This document shows, one piece after another, positions 27,152 to 35,711 of a DNA stretch of 64,000 nucleotides (position 1 is the stretch's first letter; each line of letters starts with the position of its first letter). The position numbers and the translations under genes were made by a program. The notes beneath the pieces were generated by a model, which saw nothing but the letters and a program-made list of their open reading frames with translations, was not told where the DNA came from and searched no databases. The DNA comes from Rhizobium laguerreae (GTDB taxonomy: Bacteria; Pseudomonadota; Alphaproteobacteria; Rhizobiales; Rhizobiaceae), in the NCBI RefSeq assembly GCF_002008165.1, contig NZ_MRDM01000011.1:62001-126000 (forward strand), written 5' to 3'.

Positions 27152-27670
27152 TTACGGCACCTGACGATGAACCCGCCGCGTCCTCACCGCTCGCCGCGCA
27201 CCCAATCCCAGCAGCGCCGCCACAATCCATCCGCCGAAAAAGCCAATCGCGCCCCAGACGAGACCGGCAAAGCTGACCGGCACGCCGGGCACGAAGTCGC
27301 GCCAGGTATTGGCGAAAACGACGTCATCGGCATTCCGCAGCAGGACGAAAGGCTTGGCGACGGGGGCGGCGGTGCCGAGATGGAGCTGCTGCGACAGCAG
27401 CGTTTCGTAACGCGAGATCGTGCTCTGCATCGAGACGCCGCGGTCGCGCAGGAAATCGTCGGATGATTGTGAATAAGCATTCAGCGCCTGCTGGAGATCA
27501 AGATGGTGCTCGGCGGCTTGGCGGTTGAAATCCTCGACGATGACGCGCAATTCGTCGATCGCGCCGCCGATCCGCTGGCGGTATTGCTGCGCGAATTCCG
27601 GCGCCTGCGAAAACACCGTGCCGCCGGCGAGCCCGGCCACAATGGCGATGATTCTTGCAATCAGTCCCAT
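27152..27670 (-). CDS. DUF2937 family inner-membrane protein
   Basis: 172 aa. One N-terminal transmembrane segment ('IARIIAIVAGLAGGTVFSQ') and one C-terminal ('FAGLVWGAIGFFGGWIVAALLGL') flank a periplasmic or cytosolic helical domain. 'PEFAQQYRQRIGGAIDELRVIVEDFNRQA' is the DUF2937 signature. The function is unknown. Codon use is typical of the host, so the foreign-looking segment ends before this gene. It ends in an arginine-rich tail. Confidence 0.82.
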   Translation of the reverse strand: MGLIARIIAIVAGLAGGTVFSQAPEFAQQYRQRIGGAIDELRVIVEDFNRQAAEHHLDLQQALNAYSQSSDDFLRDRGVSMQSTISRYETLLSQQLHLGTAAPVAKPFVLLRNADDVVFANTWRDFVPGVPVSFAGLVWGAIGFFGGWIVAALLGLGARRAVRTRRVHRQVP

Positions 27671-27849
27671 GATCCCATCAATCCCATTGGTGCCTCCGGC
27701 TATCCCCCTGCGCTAACGATCCGCGGCCGTAAAGGTTTCTGCCTTCGACACAATCGGTAACCCTATGTGATTTAACCGGAAAAGATCCGCCGCCACGATC
27801 ACACGATCATCAAGGAAACCCGGATCTGCCGATAAGGCAATCGATACAG

Positions 27850-27883
27850 GAAAAGCCCCGCCGATCCTCCCCGGCCGGGCCTT
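27850..27883. terminator. Possible bidirectional stem-loop
   Basis: AAAGCCCCG and CGGGCCTTT can pair with one mismatch around a GC-rich loop, flanked by A and T runs. It lies between the DUF2937 gene start and the small exported peptide gene. This is a weak call; it could simply be leader structure. Confidence 0.25.
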
Positions 27884-27953
27884 TCTTTCTGATTTCGCCG
27901 ATGAGGAACTTCGCCATATCAGCCGCGTTTATCGCAAAACAGGAGTATTCATC

Positions 27954-28106
27954 ATGCGTATCAAGATGACTCTTTTGACAATCGCCTATGTCGCCGTCAG
28001 TGTCCTGCTGCTCGCCATCGCCTACCAGCCGCAGGGGTCGGGCGCCGCGCAGAAAACGGATCGTCTGGCCGGCTCGTCCTTCCTCGTCGAACGCTTCGCC
28101 GGTTGA
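27954..28106 (+). CDS. Small exported or membrane-anchored peptide (50 aa)
   Basis: ATG 27954 follows CAGGAG at good spacing. The 50-aa product has a classic hydrophobic N-terminal segment ('MTLLTIAYVAVSVLLLAIAY') and a short polar tail ('GSGAAQKTDRLAGSSFLVERF'). It could be a cleaved secreted peptide or a single-pass membrane protein. A minus-strand frame (27810-28271) covers the same DNA, but this plus-strand frame has the better start signal and a real signal-like sequence. I recognise no family. Confidence 0.55.
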   Translation: MRIKMTLLTIAYVAVSVLLLAIAYQPQGSGAAQKTDRLAGSSFLVERFAG

Positions 28107-28191
28107 TCGGCTAAGCGCCGGCTGATAGGCGACGATGTGGAAATAGTCCTCGTCCTGCAGGGTCTGGCCCTGGGAGCGGCCAGCCATCTCG

Positions 28192-28482
28192 TTAATGCGT
28201 GCCATCGAGCGACGATCCGCCAAGCAGAACCCGGTTCTGCACCGCATGCACACCCTCGACCGCCTTGGCAACAGCAGTTGCCCGTTCGATTTCGCCGACC
28301 GTGCCGACGGTGCCGCTCAACACGATCTGGTCGTTCTCCATCGTTACCTCGACATCCGACGCATCGATGCCGCCGGCGATCGCCAGCGCATTGGCAACGG
28401 CCGCCTCGACCGCTGCACGATTGGCGATCTCTATTTCCATCTCGGGTTCGAGCCCGTGAAATGTCTGCTCCTTGAAAACCAT
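28192..28482 (-). CDS. BON-domain protein
   Basis: 96 aa from ATG 28482, preceded by a strong GGAGGAACGG. The BON fold pattern covers most of the chain: 'EIANRAAVEAAVANALAIAGGIDASDVEVTMENDQIVLSGTVGTVGEIERATAVAKAVEGVHAVQNRV'. BON domains bind phospholipid or other macromolecules, often in envelope stress proteins (OsmY-like). No signal peptide is visible, so the location is uncertain. It lies downstream of the exported beta-rich protein on the same strand (62 bp gap). Confidence 0.88.
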   Translation of the reverse strand: MVFKEQTFHGLEPEMEIEIANRAAVEAAVANALAIAGGIDASDVEVTMENDQIVLSGTVGTVGEIERATAVAKAVEGVHAVQNRVLLGGSSLDGTH

Positions 28483-28544
28483 GATCCGTTCCTCCGTGAA
28501 AACCTCGTAGGAAACGCTGATCGGCGGAGTTTGGTTCAGCACCG

Positions 28545-29195
28545 CTACCACTGCACGCGATAGCGGAGATTGACGCTGCCCGCCTCACCTCCTGAAAATG
28601 GATTGCTGACCGAAGCATCGAGATTGAGGTTCGGCAGAATGGCCTGGCTGACCCCAACCGTGCTCGAGAAGTCGCCGCTCGCATTGCTGACGCCTGTCCC
28701 TGCCGAAAGCGCGGTTCCCGTCCAGGGATGGATCAGCTTCAGCGCCTGCGTTGCCGTTACCGAAGCCTGCCGGGCCTCGACCGCGTCATATTGCACGCTG
28801 ATGGATCGGCTCGATTGCATGTCGAGCGAATCGGACAGGATCCAGCTGCGCGAGCGGCTGAGGGTTAGCGCGCCGCTGCCGCGCAGCGTATCGACGCTGA
28901 CGCTGGCACCCCGCTCTGACCGGCCTGCCGGGGTAACGCTCGTCCTGGTGATCCTGCCCCAAAGCATTGCCTGTTCGGAATCGGGCAGCAGCGCTCCGCC
29001 TTTGGTCGAGGCCAGCGCGATGTCGGCGCCAGCGCTCGTTTCCCATTCCGCCGGCAGGCGAAAACCCACCGTCGCCTTGTAGGACCGGTCCGAAAGCTTG
29101 GCTGGCGACCAGATCAGCAGGTCGTCCGCCTTCGCTGCGGCTGTGAGCGAGGGTAGGATGGCGAAAAAGATGCATACTAATTTGAATGTCGTCAT
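28545..29195 (-). CDS. Exported beta-rich protein, possibly a small outer-membrane barrel
   Basis: 216 aa from ATG 29195, giving a clean signal peptide ('FKLVCIFFAILPSLTAAAKA'); a start at 29222 adds nine residues. The mature sequence alternates polar and hydrophobic residues in strand-like stretches and ends in 'GSVNLRYRVQW', an aromatic C-terminus typical of outer-membrane barrels. Ser/Gly/Thr content is high. I do not recognise a named family; the visible evidence supports export and beta structure only. It probably forms an operon with the BON gene. Confidence 0.6.
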   Translation of the reverse strand: MTTFKLVCIFFAILPSLTAAAKADDLLIWSPAKLSDRSYKATVGFRLPAEWETSAGADIALASTKGGALLPDSEQAMLWGRITRTSVTPAGRSERGASVSVDTLRGSGALTLSRSRSWILSDSLDMQSSRSISVQYDAVEARQASVTATQALKLIHPWTGTALSAGTGVSNASGDFSSTVGVSQAILPNLNLDASVSNPFSGGEAGSVNLRYRVQW

Positions 29196-29574
29196 GAAGT
29201 TCAGAACGTTTTGACCTGTCACAGGGCTGCGGCGCGGAGTGGACGCAGCAGCGCATATGAAAGCGTTCGCGACGAACGCAATGAGGGATCACGGCCAAGC
29301 CGTCCATCCCGATTTCATCCTCGATTTAATGTATGGCCCAAAGGCCGGCGGCACCAAGTGCCTGTTCTTCGATGGACGCCACAGCGCCCGACTTGCCATG
29401 CGACCGTGACCGGCCGCGGCGGAAGCGATTCCGGCAGCAATGTTATAAGGATCACATCCGGCCGCCGCTCTGTAAACCCCTCAAGGGTTGAAATCTGCTG
29501 CACCGCACACTTGCCGCCCCCTCCAAAGCCTAGTAGAGCCTGAGCCTACGAGAGAAATTTTCGCGAAATTCTAC
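29196..29574. other. Intergenic region before dxr
   Basis: About 379 bp. A 50-codon plus-strand frame (29257-29409, starting 'MKAFATNAMRDHG') exists but has no good ribosome-binding site and no recognised relatives. I see no clear promoter, terminator or repeat. Confidence 0.4.
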
Positions 29575-30765
29575 ATGATGACCGGCAAAAGCGCGCCGCG
29601 GCGCCTCAGCATCTTCGGTTCGACGGGTTCGATCGGCCAGAATACACTCAATGTCGTCGATCATCTGGGCGGACGGGAGAACTTCGAAATCTCCGTGCTG
29701 ACCGGCAGCGGCAATGTCGAATTGTTGGCCCGGCAGGCGAAATCATCCGGCGCGCGGCTGGCGGTGACGGCAAACGACCAGCATTACGAATCACTGAAGA
29801 GCGCACTTTCCGGCACCGGCATCGCGGTCGCTTCGGGAAAATCCGGGCTGATGGAAGCCGCCGACCGCGAAGCTGACTGGGTGATGGCGGCAATCGTCGG
29901 TACTGCCGGCCTGGCGCCGACGCTTGCCGCGGCCCGCCGCGGCGCCGATATCGCCCTTGCCAACAAGGAATGCCTGGTATCGGCCGGCGATCTCTTCATC
30001 GCAGCGATCCGGGCGGGCGGCGGCAGGCTGCTTCCGGTCGACAGCGAGCACAACGCGATTTTCCAGGTGCTGGAAGAGAACCAGCGCCACGCCGTCGAGC
30101 GGGTCATCCTGACGGCGTCGGGTGGCCCCTTCCGCACCGCCTCGCTGCGTGACATGGCGGATGTGACGGTGGAAACCGCGCGCGCCCACCCGAACTGGTC
30201 GATGGGCTTGAAGATTTCGATCGACAGTGCCTCGATGTTCAACAAGGCGCTGGAGATGATCGAAGCCCGGCACCTTTTCGGCCTCAGGCCCGAACAGATC
30301 GAGGTCATCTTCCATCCGCAATCGATCATCCACTCCATGGTCGGCTATTCCGATGGGTCGGTGCTGGCGCAGCTCGGCGCGCCCGATATGCGCACCGCCA
30401 TCGGTTATGCCCTGTCCTTTCCGCGCCGGCCGAACCTGCCGGTCGAGCGGCTGGATTTCGCCAAGCTCTCCAGGCTGGATTTCGAGGCGCCGGATGAGGT
30501 GCGGTTTCCGGCGCTGCGGCTCGCGCGCCTGGCGATGACGCGCGGCGGTGTTCAGGGCGCGGTGCTGAACGGCGCCAAGGAAGTGGCGCTCGAAGCCTTC
30601 ATCGAAGGGCGGCTGTCCTTCCTTGCCATGGCCGAGGTCACCGAGAGGGTCATGGACGATCTGGCCGGCCTGCCGCCGGCTTCCGGCATGGATGATGTCT
30701 TCGCCGCCGACAGGGAAGCCCGGCAAAGGGCGGCGGAGCTCATGACACTAGCGATTGCTGAGTGA
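29575..30765 (+). CDS. dxr: 1-deoxy-D-xylulose 5-phosphate reductoisomerase
   Basis: 396 aa from ATG 29575 (29578 is an adjacent alternative), the usual DXR length. The NADPH-binding 'LSIFGSTGSIGQNTLNVVDHL' is at the N-terminus. 'IALANKECLVSAGDL', 'LPVDSEHNAIFQ' (metal-binding D/E) and 'ILTASGGPFR' form the active site, with 'NWSMGLKISIDSASMFNKALEMIEA' following. It converts DXP to MEP in non-mevalonate isoprenoid synthesis. Here it stands alone, away from the usual frr-uppS-cdsA-dxr-rseP cluster, so it may be a second copy. Confidence 0.95.
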   Translation: MMTGKSAPRRLSIFGSTGSIGQNTLNVVDHLGGRENFEISVLTGSGNVELLARQAKSSGARLAVTANDQHYESLKSALSGTGIAVASGKSGLMEAADREADWVMAAIVGTAGLAPTLAAARRGADIALANKECLVSAGDLFIAAIRAGGGRLLPVDSEHNAIFQVLEENQRHAVERVILTASGGPFRTASLRDMADVTVETARAHPNWSMGLKISIDSASMFNKALEMIEARHLFGLRPEQIEVIFHPQSIIHSMVGYSDGSVLAQLGAPDMRTAIGYALSFPRRPNLPVERLDFAKLSRLDFEAPDEVRFPALRLARLAMTRGGVQGAVLNGAKEVALEAFIEGRLSFLAMAEVTERVMDDLAGLPPASGMDDVFAADREARQRAAELMTLAIAE

Positions 30766-30817
30766 AGTTCGCACGGGCCGCCGAGTGGTCGTCCGCTTGT
30801 GACCGTGACTGCCGCGA

Positions 30818-31891
30818 TTAGCGCAACCGGTTCCCACCCTCGTCGAACAACCGGCAATCCGACGGTTCAAACAGCAGGCTCACTTGCTCGCCCGCCGCAA
30901 TACTGATCGGTGACCGATGCTCGACGGTCAGTGACTGGCCATCGGCAAGCTGGCAATAGAGATATTGCGTTCCTCCGAGATATTCCGAAAAATCGACCCT
31001 GGCCGTCAGGCTGCCCGATAGATCGGAGGCCACCTTCAGATGCTCCGGCCGCAGGCCGAGCGTCACCGCGCCGCCAACCGGCCTGTCTGCCGGCGGCAGG
31101 CCGCTTTCGATCTGCCGGCCGGCGACTTCGACCATGCCTCCCGCACCCCAGCGGGCATTGAGCAGGTTCATCCGGGGCGAGCCGATGAAACCCGCCACGA
31201 AGGTATTCGAGGGATTTTCGTAGATTTCGCGGGGCGTTCCGGCCTGTTCGACGCGGCCGTCGCGCAGCACGACGATCTTGTCGGCGAGCGTCATCGCCTC
31301 CGTCTGGTCGTGCGTGACATAGATCATCGTGTTGCCGAGTTCGCGGTGGAGGCGGGCGATCTCGATGCGCATCGAAACGCGCAGTTCCGCATCGAGATTG
31401 GACAACGGCTCGTCGAACAGGAAGACATCGGGCTTGCGCACGATCGCCCGGCCGATCGCCACACGCTGCCGCTGGCCACCGGAAAGCTGTCCCGGCCGCC
31501 GGTCGAGAAGATGGTCGATCTTCAGGATCGCGGAGGCGGCCTTGACGCGCGTCTCTATTTCCGCAGCATTCGTGCGCGCCATCTTCAAGCCGAAGGCCAG
31601 ATTGTCGCGCACGCTCATATGCGGATAGAGCGCGTAGGACTGAAACACCATGGCGATGCCCCGTTCGGATGGATCGAGATCGGTAACGATACGTCCCTTG
31701 ATCTCGACCTCCCCGTCGGTCACGTCCTCCAGGCCAGCGATCATGCGAAGAAGCGTCGATTTCCCGCAGCCGGAAGGGCCGACGAAGACGACGAATTCGC
31801 CCTCCGCGATCGTCAGGTCGATCCCATGGACCACCTGCAGATTGCCATAGCTTTTTCGCACGTCCTGGAGCACGACGCTCTTGTTACCCAT
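30818..31891 (-). CDS. Sugar ABC transporter ATP-binding protein (UgpC/MsmK type)
   Basis: 357 aa from ATG 31891; ATG 31903 or TTG 31909 are possible. Walker A 'VGPSGCGKSTLLRMIAGLE', signature 'LSGGQRQRVAIGRAIVR', Walker B 'VFLFDEPLSNLDAELR' and the H-loop 'YVTHDQTEAMTLADKI' are all present. The C-terminal TOBE/OB regulatory domain follows ('GLRPEHLKVASDL'). It energises the two permeases of this operon. It is the last gene of the minus-strand unit, 25 bp after the GH127 gene. Confidence 0.93.
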   Translation of the reverse strand: MGNKSVVLQDVRKSYGNLQVVHGIDLTIAEGEFVVFVGPSGCGKSTLLRMIAGLEDVTDGEVEIKGRIVTDLDPSERGIAMVFQSYALYPHMSVRDNLAFGLKMARTNAAEIETRVKAASAILKIDHLLDRRPGQLSGGQRQRVAIGRAIVRKPDVFLFDEPLSNLDAELRVSMRIEIARLHRELGNTMIYVTHDQTEAMTLADKIVVLRDGRVEQAGTPREIYENPSNTFVAGFIGSPRMNLLNARWGAGGMVEVAGRQIESGLPPADRPVGGAVTLGLRPEHLKVASDLSGSLTARVDFSEYLGGTQYLYCQLADGQSLTVEHRSPISIAAGEQVSLLFEPSDCRLFDEGGNRLR

Positions 31892-31915
31892 ACCGTTCGT
31901 CATCCCCAAAAAGAC

Positions 31916-33838
31916 CTATCTGTCCGACTGGACCCAGACGAGCATCTCTCCGGGCGCGCGGTTGTCCCAGAGATGATAGGGCACGAAACGTGCGGTGGCG
32001 ACCTGCCTTTCGGCCGGCGCCTTGCGGTAAAGCGCTGTTCCCCAGTTCGATGTTTCCTCGCGCTCGACCTTGAGATCGAGGGCGACGGCATCATTGAGAT
32101 CCTTCAGTACGACGGTTTCGGCCGCCGGGAGTTCGCGGGGCAGGACGATCGCGTTGAGGTCTTCGCCGTTGTCCGTGGTTTCCAGACAATAGACCAGCGG
32201 GCCGCGCATCAATGCGACGCGACCGGCATCCTGGCGCACCTTCGGGTTGGCATATTGCGGCCGAAGCGCCAGCGGCAGGTAGAGGGCGACACGATCACCC
32301 GCGGCCCACTCGCGATCGATTCTGGCATATCCGTCCCGCATATTGGCGTTGAGATCCAGCATCTCTCCATTGACGCTGAGGGTTGCGCCTTCGGCCCAGT
32401 CGGGAATGCGCAGCGACAGCGCAAAGCGCGCCGGTTTTTCCAGCCTGGTGGTAAAGGCGACGGCACCGTCCCACGGATAATTGGTGGTCTGCTCGAGTTC
32501 GACCTCGGCGCCGTTGGCCAGCTTCAGCCGCGCGGTGCTTTCGCCATAGAGGTGCACGGCGATCTCGTTGTCGGAAACGGCGTACATGTAGGAGCCGATC
32601 GAGGTCACCAGCCGGGCGATGTTCGGCGGGCAGCAGGGGCAATGGTGCCACTTCCACCGGTGGTGCTTGCCGGCACTTTCGAGCGGATTGTCGTAGAAGA
32701 ATGTCTTGCCGTCGGTCGAAAGCCCCGGCAACGCGCCATTGTAAAGCGCCTGCTCCATGATGTCGGCATAGCGCCGATCCGGACCGCGGCCGAGCATGCG
32801 GCTTGCCCAGAACACCAGGCCGACCGAGGCGCAGGTCTCCGCATAGGCGGTATCATTCGGCAGATCGAAATAATCGGTGAAACCTTCGTTGGACGCCGCC
32901 GGCCCGATACCGCCGGTGATATACATCTGCTTGGTCGTCAGATCGCCCCAAAGCGTTTCCAGCGCTGCCGTCAGGCTGTCGTCCTTGTATTCGGTGGCGA
33001 CGTCGGCCATGCCCGAATAAAGGTACATGGCGCGCACGGCGTGGCCGACCACCTTTGTCTGCGCGCGCACCGGCTGGTGCGCCTGCGCATATTCATAGGT
33101 TTTCTGGTGGTACTCGGAGACATCGCGCCCATCGCGGCTTGCCTCGGCGGTGAAGAAATGCGGTTCGGTGCCGCGTTCGTCGATGAAGTATTTCGATAGC
33201 TCGAGATATTTCTTCTCTCCCGTCACGCGGGCGAGCTTGACCAGCGCCAGCTCAACTTCCTCATGGCCGCAATAGCCTGGTATCTGGCCTTCGCCGTGAC
33301 CGAAAATCTTGATCATGTAATCGGCATAGCGGCACATGATGTCGAGCAGCTTGCGTTTGCCGGTCGCCTGATAATAAGCGACCGCAGCTTCCATGAGGTG
33401 GCCGGCGCAATAGAGCTCATGATGGTCGCGCAGGTTGGTCCAGCGGCGGTTCGGCTCGACGCGCTGGAACCAGGCGTTCAGATAGCCGTCCTCGTCCTGC
33501 AGCTTCTCATACATGTCGATGATCTCGTCGGCGCGCGCCTCGAGCTTCGGGTTTGGCCGGCGATAGAGCGAATAGGCGATGGTCTCGATCGACTTGCCGA
33601 GGTCGGAATCCCAGAACATCTGCGTCGTCCCGCCCCATGGTTGAATGGGAATGACGACCCCCGGGCTCGGCTGGTCGACATCGATCGCCTTGAGCATGCC
33701 GGCCTCGACGCAGCGGTCGAGCAGGGTCTCGGCAGTGGAATTGCAGACAGCGTCCTGCCATTTGCCCCAGAAGCCGCCGAGCTCCACATCGGGAACGGCG
33801 ACGGGACGAAACTGGCGGTCATTGCTTGGTTTGTTCAT
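31916..33838 (-). CDS. Glycoside hydrolase family 127 (beta-L-arabinofuranosidase type)
   Basis: 640 aa from ATG 33838. Family hallmarks are an N-terminal 'LGGFWGKWQDAVCNSTAETLLDRC', 'DLGKSIETIAYSLYRRPNPKLEARADEIIDMYEKLQDEDGYLNAW', 'YCAGHLMEAAVAYYQATGK', and the zinc-thiolate cluster 'HCPCCPPNIARL' near residues 395-410. In characterised GH127 enzymes, paired cysteines bind zinc and a nearby cysteine is the nucleophile. No signal peptide is visible, so it acts in the cytoplasm on imported oligosaccharide. It sits between the permease and ATPase genes of a sugar ABC operon. Confidence 0.92.
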   Translation of the reverse strand: MNKPSNDRQFRPVAVPDVELGGFWGKWQDAVCNSTAETLLDRCVEAGMLKAIDVDQPSPGVVIPIQPWGGTTQMFWDSDLGKSIETIAYSLYRRPNPKLEARADEIIDMYEKLQDEDGYLNAWFQRVEPNRRWTNLRDHHELYCAGHLMEAAVAYYQATGKRKLLDIMCRYADYMIKIFGHGEGQIPGYCGHEEVELALVKLARVTGEKKYLELSKYFIDERGTEPHFFTAEASRDGRDVSEYHQKTYEYAQAHQPVRAQTKVVGHAVRAMYLYSGMADVATEYKDDSLTAALETLWGDLTTKQMYITGGIGPAASNEGFTDYFDLPNDTAYAETCASVGLVFWASRMLGRGPDRRYADIMEQALYNGALPGLSTDGKTFFYDNPLESAGKHHRWKWHHCPCCPPNIARLVTSIGSYMYAVSDNEIAVHLYGESTARLKLANGAEVELEQTTNYPWDGAVAFTTRLEKPARFALSLRIPDWAEGATLSVNGEMLDLNANMRDGYARIDREWAAGDRVALYLPLALRPQYANPKVRQDAGRVALMRGPLVYCLETTDNGEDLNAIVLPRELPAAETVVLKDLNDAVALDLKVEREETSNWGTALYRKAPAERQVATARFVPYHLWDNRAPGEMLVWVQSDR

Positions 33839-33858
33839 GGGTTCCACTTTCTCTAAGA

Positions 33859-34722
33859 TCATTTCACCGCGCCGGCCATCAGCCCGCGCATGTAGTAGCG
33901 TTGCAGGAGCAGGAAGACGATCAGGCAGGGGATCGTCATGACGACGACACCGGCCTGGACCGCTCCCCAATTGATGGCGCCGAGCCGTCCGGCGCGAACC
34001 GCCGTCATCAGCACCGGCAGCGTGTATTTCTCATTGCTGGAGAGCAGCACGAGTGCGGCGAGAAACTCGTTCCAGGCATTGAGGAAGGCAAAGATCGCCA
34101 CCGTCGCCACACCGGGAAGCACCAGCGGCAGAAGAACCCGGACCAAGAGCCTGAGGTCGCGCGCCCCATCGATGCGCGCGGCCTCTTCGATCTCCTTCGG
34201 CACGGCGTCGAAGGCGTTGCGCATCATGAACACCGAGAAGGGCAGTTGCAGCGTCACATAGACGAGCGTCAGCCCAAGCAGCGAATTGTTGAGGCCGAGC
34301 TTTGCCAGGATGATGAAGAGCGGCGTCAGGATCGATTGGAACGGGATCATCAACGTCGCGATGATCAGCACGAAAAGCGCATTCTTCATCGGGAACCGAT
34401 AGCGCGAGAAGCCGTAGCCGGCGAGCAGGCTGACGGCGACGGTCAGCACCACGGTGGCGACCGAAACGAACAGCGAATTGATCATGTGCCGCCAGATGCC
34501 GGCGCCGAACGTATCGAGCAGCGCGTAAGAATCGATGCTGACGCCTGAGGTCGGCCACGGCGGCAAGGGTGGCAGGCTGGCCTCCGTGCCATGCCGGAAG
34601 GACGACAACAGCGTGATCACGAAGGGGGCGAGAAAGAAGATCGAGATAGCGATGCCGGTCAGATGATAGGCCGACTTTGTCCGAATGGCCTTGCGGGCGC
34701 GGCGTTCCCTTGACGTGGTCAT
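33859..34722 (-). CDS. Carbohydrate ABC transporter permease (MalG type)
   Basis: 287 aa with six transmembrane segments and the EAA loop 'VPKEIEEAARIDGARDLRLLVRVLLPLVLPG'. Position in the operon and the C-terminal 'LLLQRYYMRGLMAGAVK' are typical of the second permease of CUT1 sugar systems. Its start overlaps the stop of the other permease gene by four bases. Confidence 0.94.
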   Translation of the reverse strand: MTTSRERRARKAIRTKSAYHLTGIAISIFFLAPFVITLLSSFRHGTEASLPPLPPWPTSGVSIDSYALLDTFGAGIWRHMINSLFVSVATVVLTVAVSLLAGYGFSRYRFPMKNALFVLIIATLMIPFQSILTPLFIILAKLGLNNSLLGLTLVYVTLQLPFSVFMMRNAFDAVPKEIEEAARIDGARDLRLLVRVLLPLVLPGVATVAIFAFLNAWNEFLAALVLLSSNEKYTLPVLMTAVRAGRLGAINWGAVQAGVVVMTIPCLIVFLLLQRYYMRGLMAGAVK

Positions 34723-35639
34723 GAGCGCTCCTCCCCGACGCGAAGCAGCCAGAGCTGCACGATGCTGATCGCCACCAGGATGGCGAGAAGCACGATCGAC
34801 AGTGCTGCGCCATAGCCGAGATTGAACGACACGAAGGACTGATTGAAGATGTAGTAGACCACCGAGATCATCTTGTTCTGCGGTCCGCCTGACGTCATGA
34901 TGTAGAACTGGTCGAAGGCGAGGATCGAACCGGTGACGGAGACGATCAGCGCCAGCGCGATCGTCTTGCGCATCAGCGGCAGCGTCAGATGCCGGAAACG
35001 CTGCCAGCGGCCGGCGCCGTCGATGCGGGCGGCCTCCGTCAGCTCGGACGGAATGGCCTGAAGCCCGGTCAGGAGAATGATCATGGTGAAGCCGGCGATC
35101 TTCCAGACGACCATCACCACGATCGTCAGAAAGGCGGTGTCGAAAGTTGCAAGCAGATTGGGGCTCTTTTCGACAAGGCCGAGCGCCTTCAAGGCCGGGC
35201 CGATGAAGCCGCTATCGACATTGGCAAGCCAGACCCAGAGCAGCGAGGCTGTGGCAAGGCCGACCACGACGGGCAGGAAGATGATCGTGCGGTAGGCGCC
35301 GACGAACTGCCGTTCCTTTTCGACGAAGATCGCCAGCGGAAAGGCGATCGCGAAGATCGCGATGGTGACGATTACGGTATAATAGGCCGTGAAATTCAGC
35401 GCCGTCATGAAACGGGTGTCGTTGGCCATGCGAAAATAATTGTTGAAACCGATCCAGCGTGACGCCCCCATCAGCGGCCAGTTATGCAGGCTCATCCATC
35501 CGGTGAAGAGAACCGGCATGATGAAGAAGACGATTACCAGCGCCATGGCCGGCGCGATGTAGACGAGGCCGCGCCAGTTCGATCTGCGCCGTCGCCTGCG
35601 TCGAGGCAATAGAATCTCTGAACCGGAACCGGTCATCAA
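34719..35639 (-). CDS. Carbohydrate ABC transporter permease (MalF type)
   Basis: 306 aa. A basic N-terminus (many arginines at residues 11-20) precedes six transmembrane segments. The EAA loop is 'IPSELTEAARIDGAGRWQRFRHLTLPLM'. It pairs with the MalG-type protein to form the channel. The gene follows the binding-protein gene across a 72-bp gap that holds a stable stem-loop. Confidence 0.94.
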   Translation of the reverse strand: MMTGSGSEILLPRRRRRRRSNWRGLVYIAPAMALVIVFFIMPVLFTGWMSLHNWPLMGASRWIGFNNYFRMANDTRFMTALNFTAYYTVIVTIAIFAIAFPLAIFVEKERQFVGAYRTIIFLPVVVGLATASLLWVWLANVDSGFIGPALKALGLVEKSPNLLATFDTAFLTIVVMVVWKIAGFTMIILLTGLQAIPSELTEAARIDGAGRWQRFRHLTLPLMRKTIALALIVSVTGSILAFDQFYIMTSGGPQNKMISVVYYIFNQSFVSFNLGYGAALSIVLLAILVAISIVQLWLLRVGEERS

Positions 35640-35666
35640 AACGCTCCGTATCTGTCGAGTGAAATT

Positions 35667-35695
35667 GGCCGGGAAGCTGCCACCGCTCCCCGGCC
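35667..35695 (-). terminator. Intercistronic stem-loop between binding-protein and permease genes
   Basis: GGCCGGGAAGC (35667-35677) and GCTCCCCGGCC (35685-35695) pair over 11 bp with one mismatch or G-U and a 7-nt loop, with no T-run. The position matches the hairpin after dctP and fits mRNA stabilisation of the binding-protein cistron. Confidence 0.55.
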
Positions 35696-35711
35696 GCGGC
35701 CGAGGGAGAGT

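Noticed and set aside
27810..28271. 153-codon minus-strand frame opposite the small exported peptide
   Set aside because: It overlaps the BON gene end and the plus-strand peptide gene, has no start signal, and its second half is low-complexity polar sequence. The plus-strand peptide has a better start and signal sequence.
26193..28500. Full integrative element after tRNA-Arg
   Set aside because: No integrase and no direct repeat of the tRNA 3' end was found downstream; only one orphan gene looks foreign.
29257..29409. 50-codon plus-strand frame before dxr
   Set aside because: Weak ribosome-binding site and no family resemblance; kept only as a note on the intergenic region.
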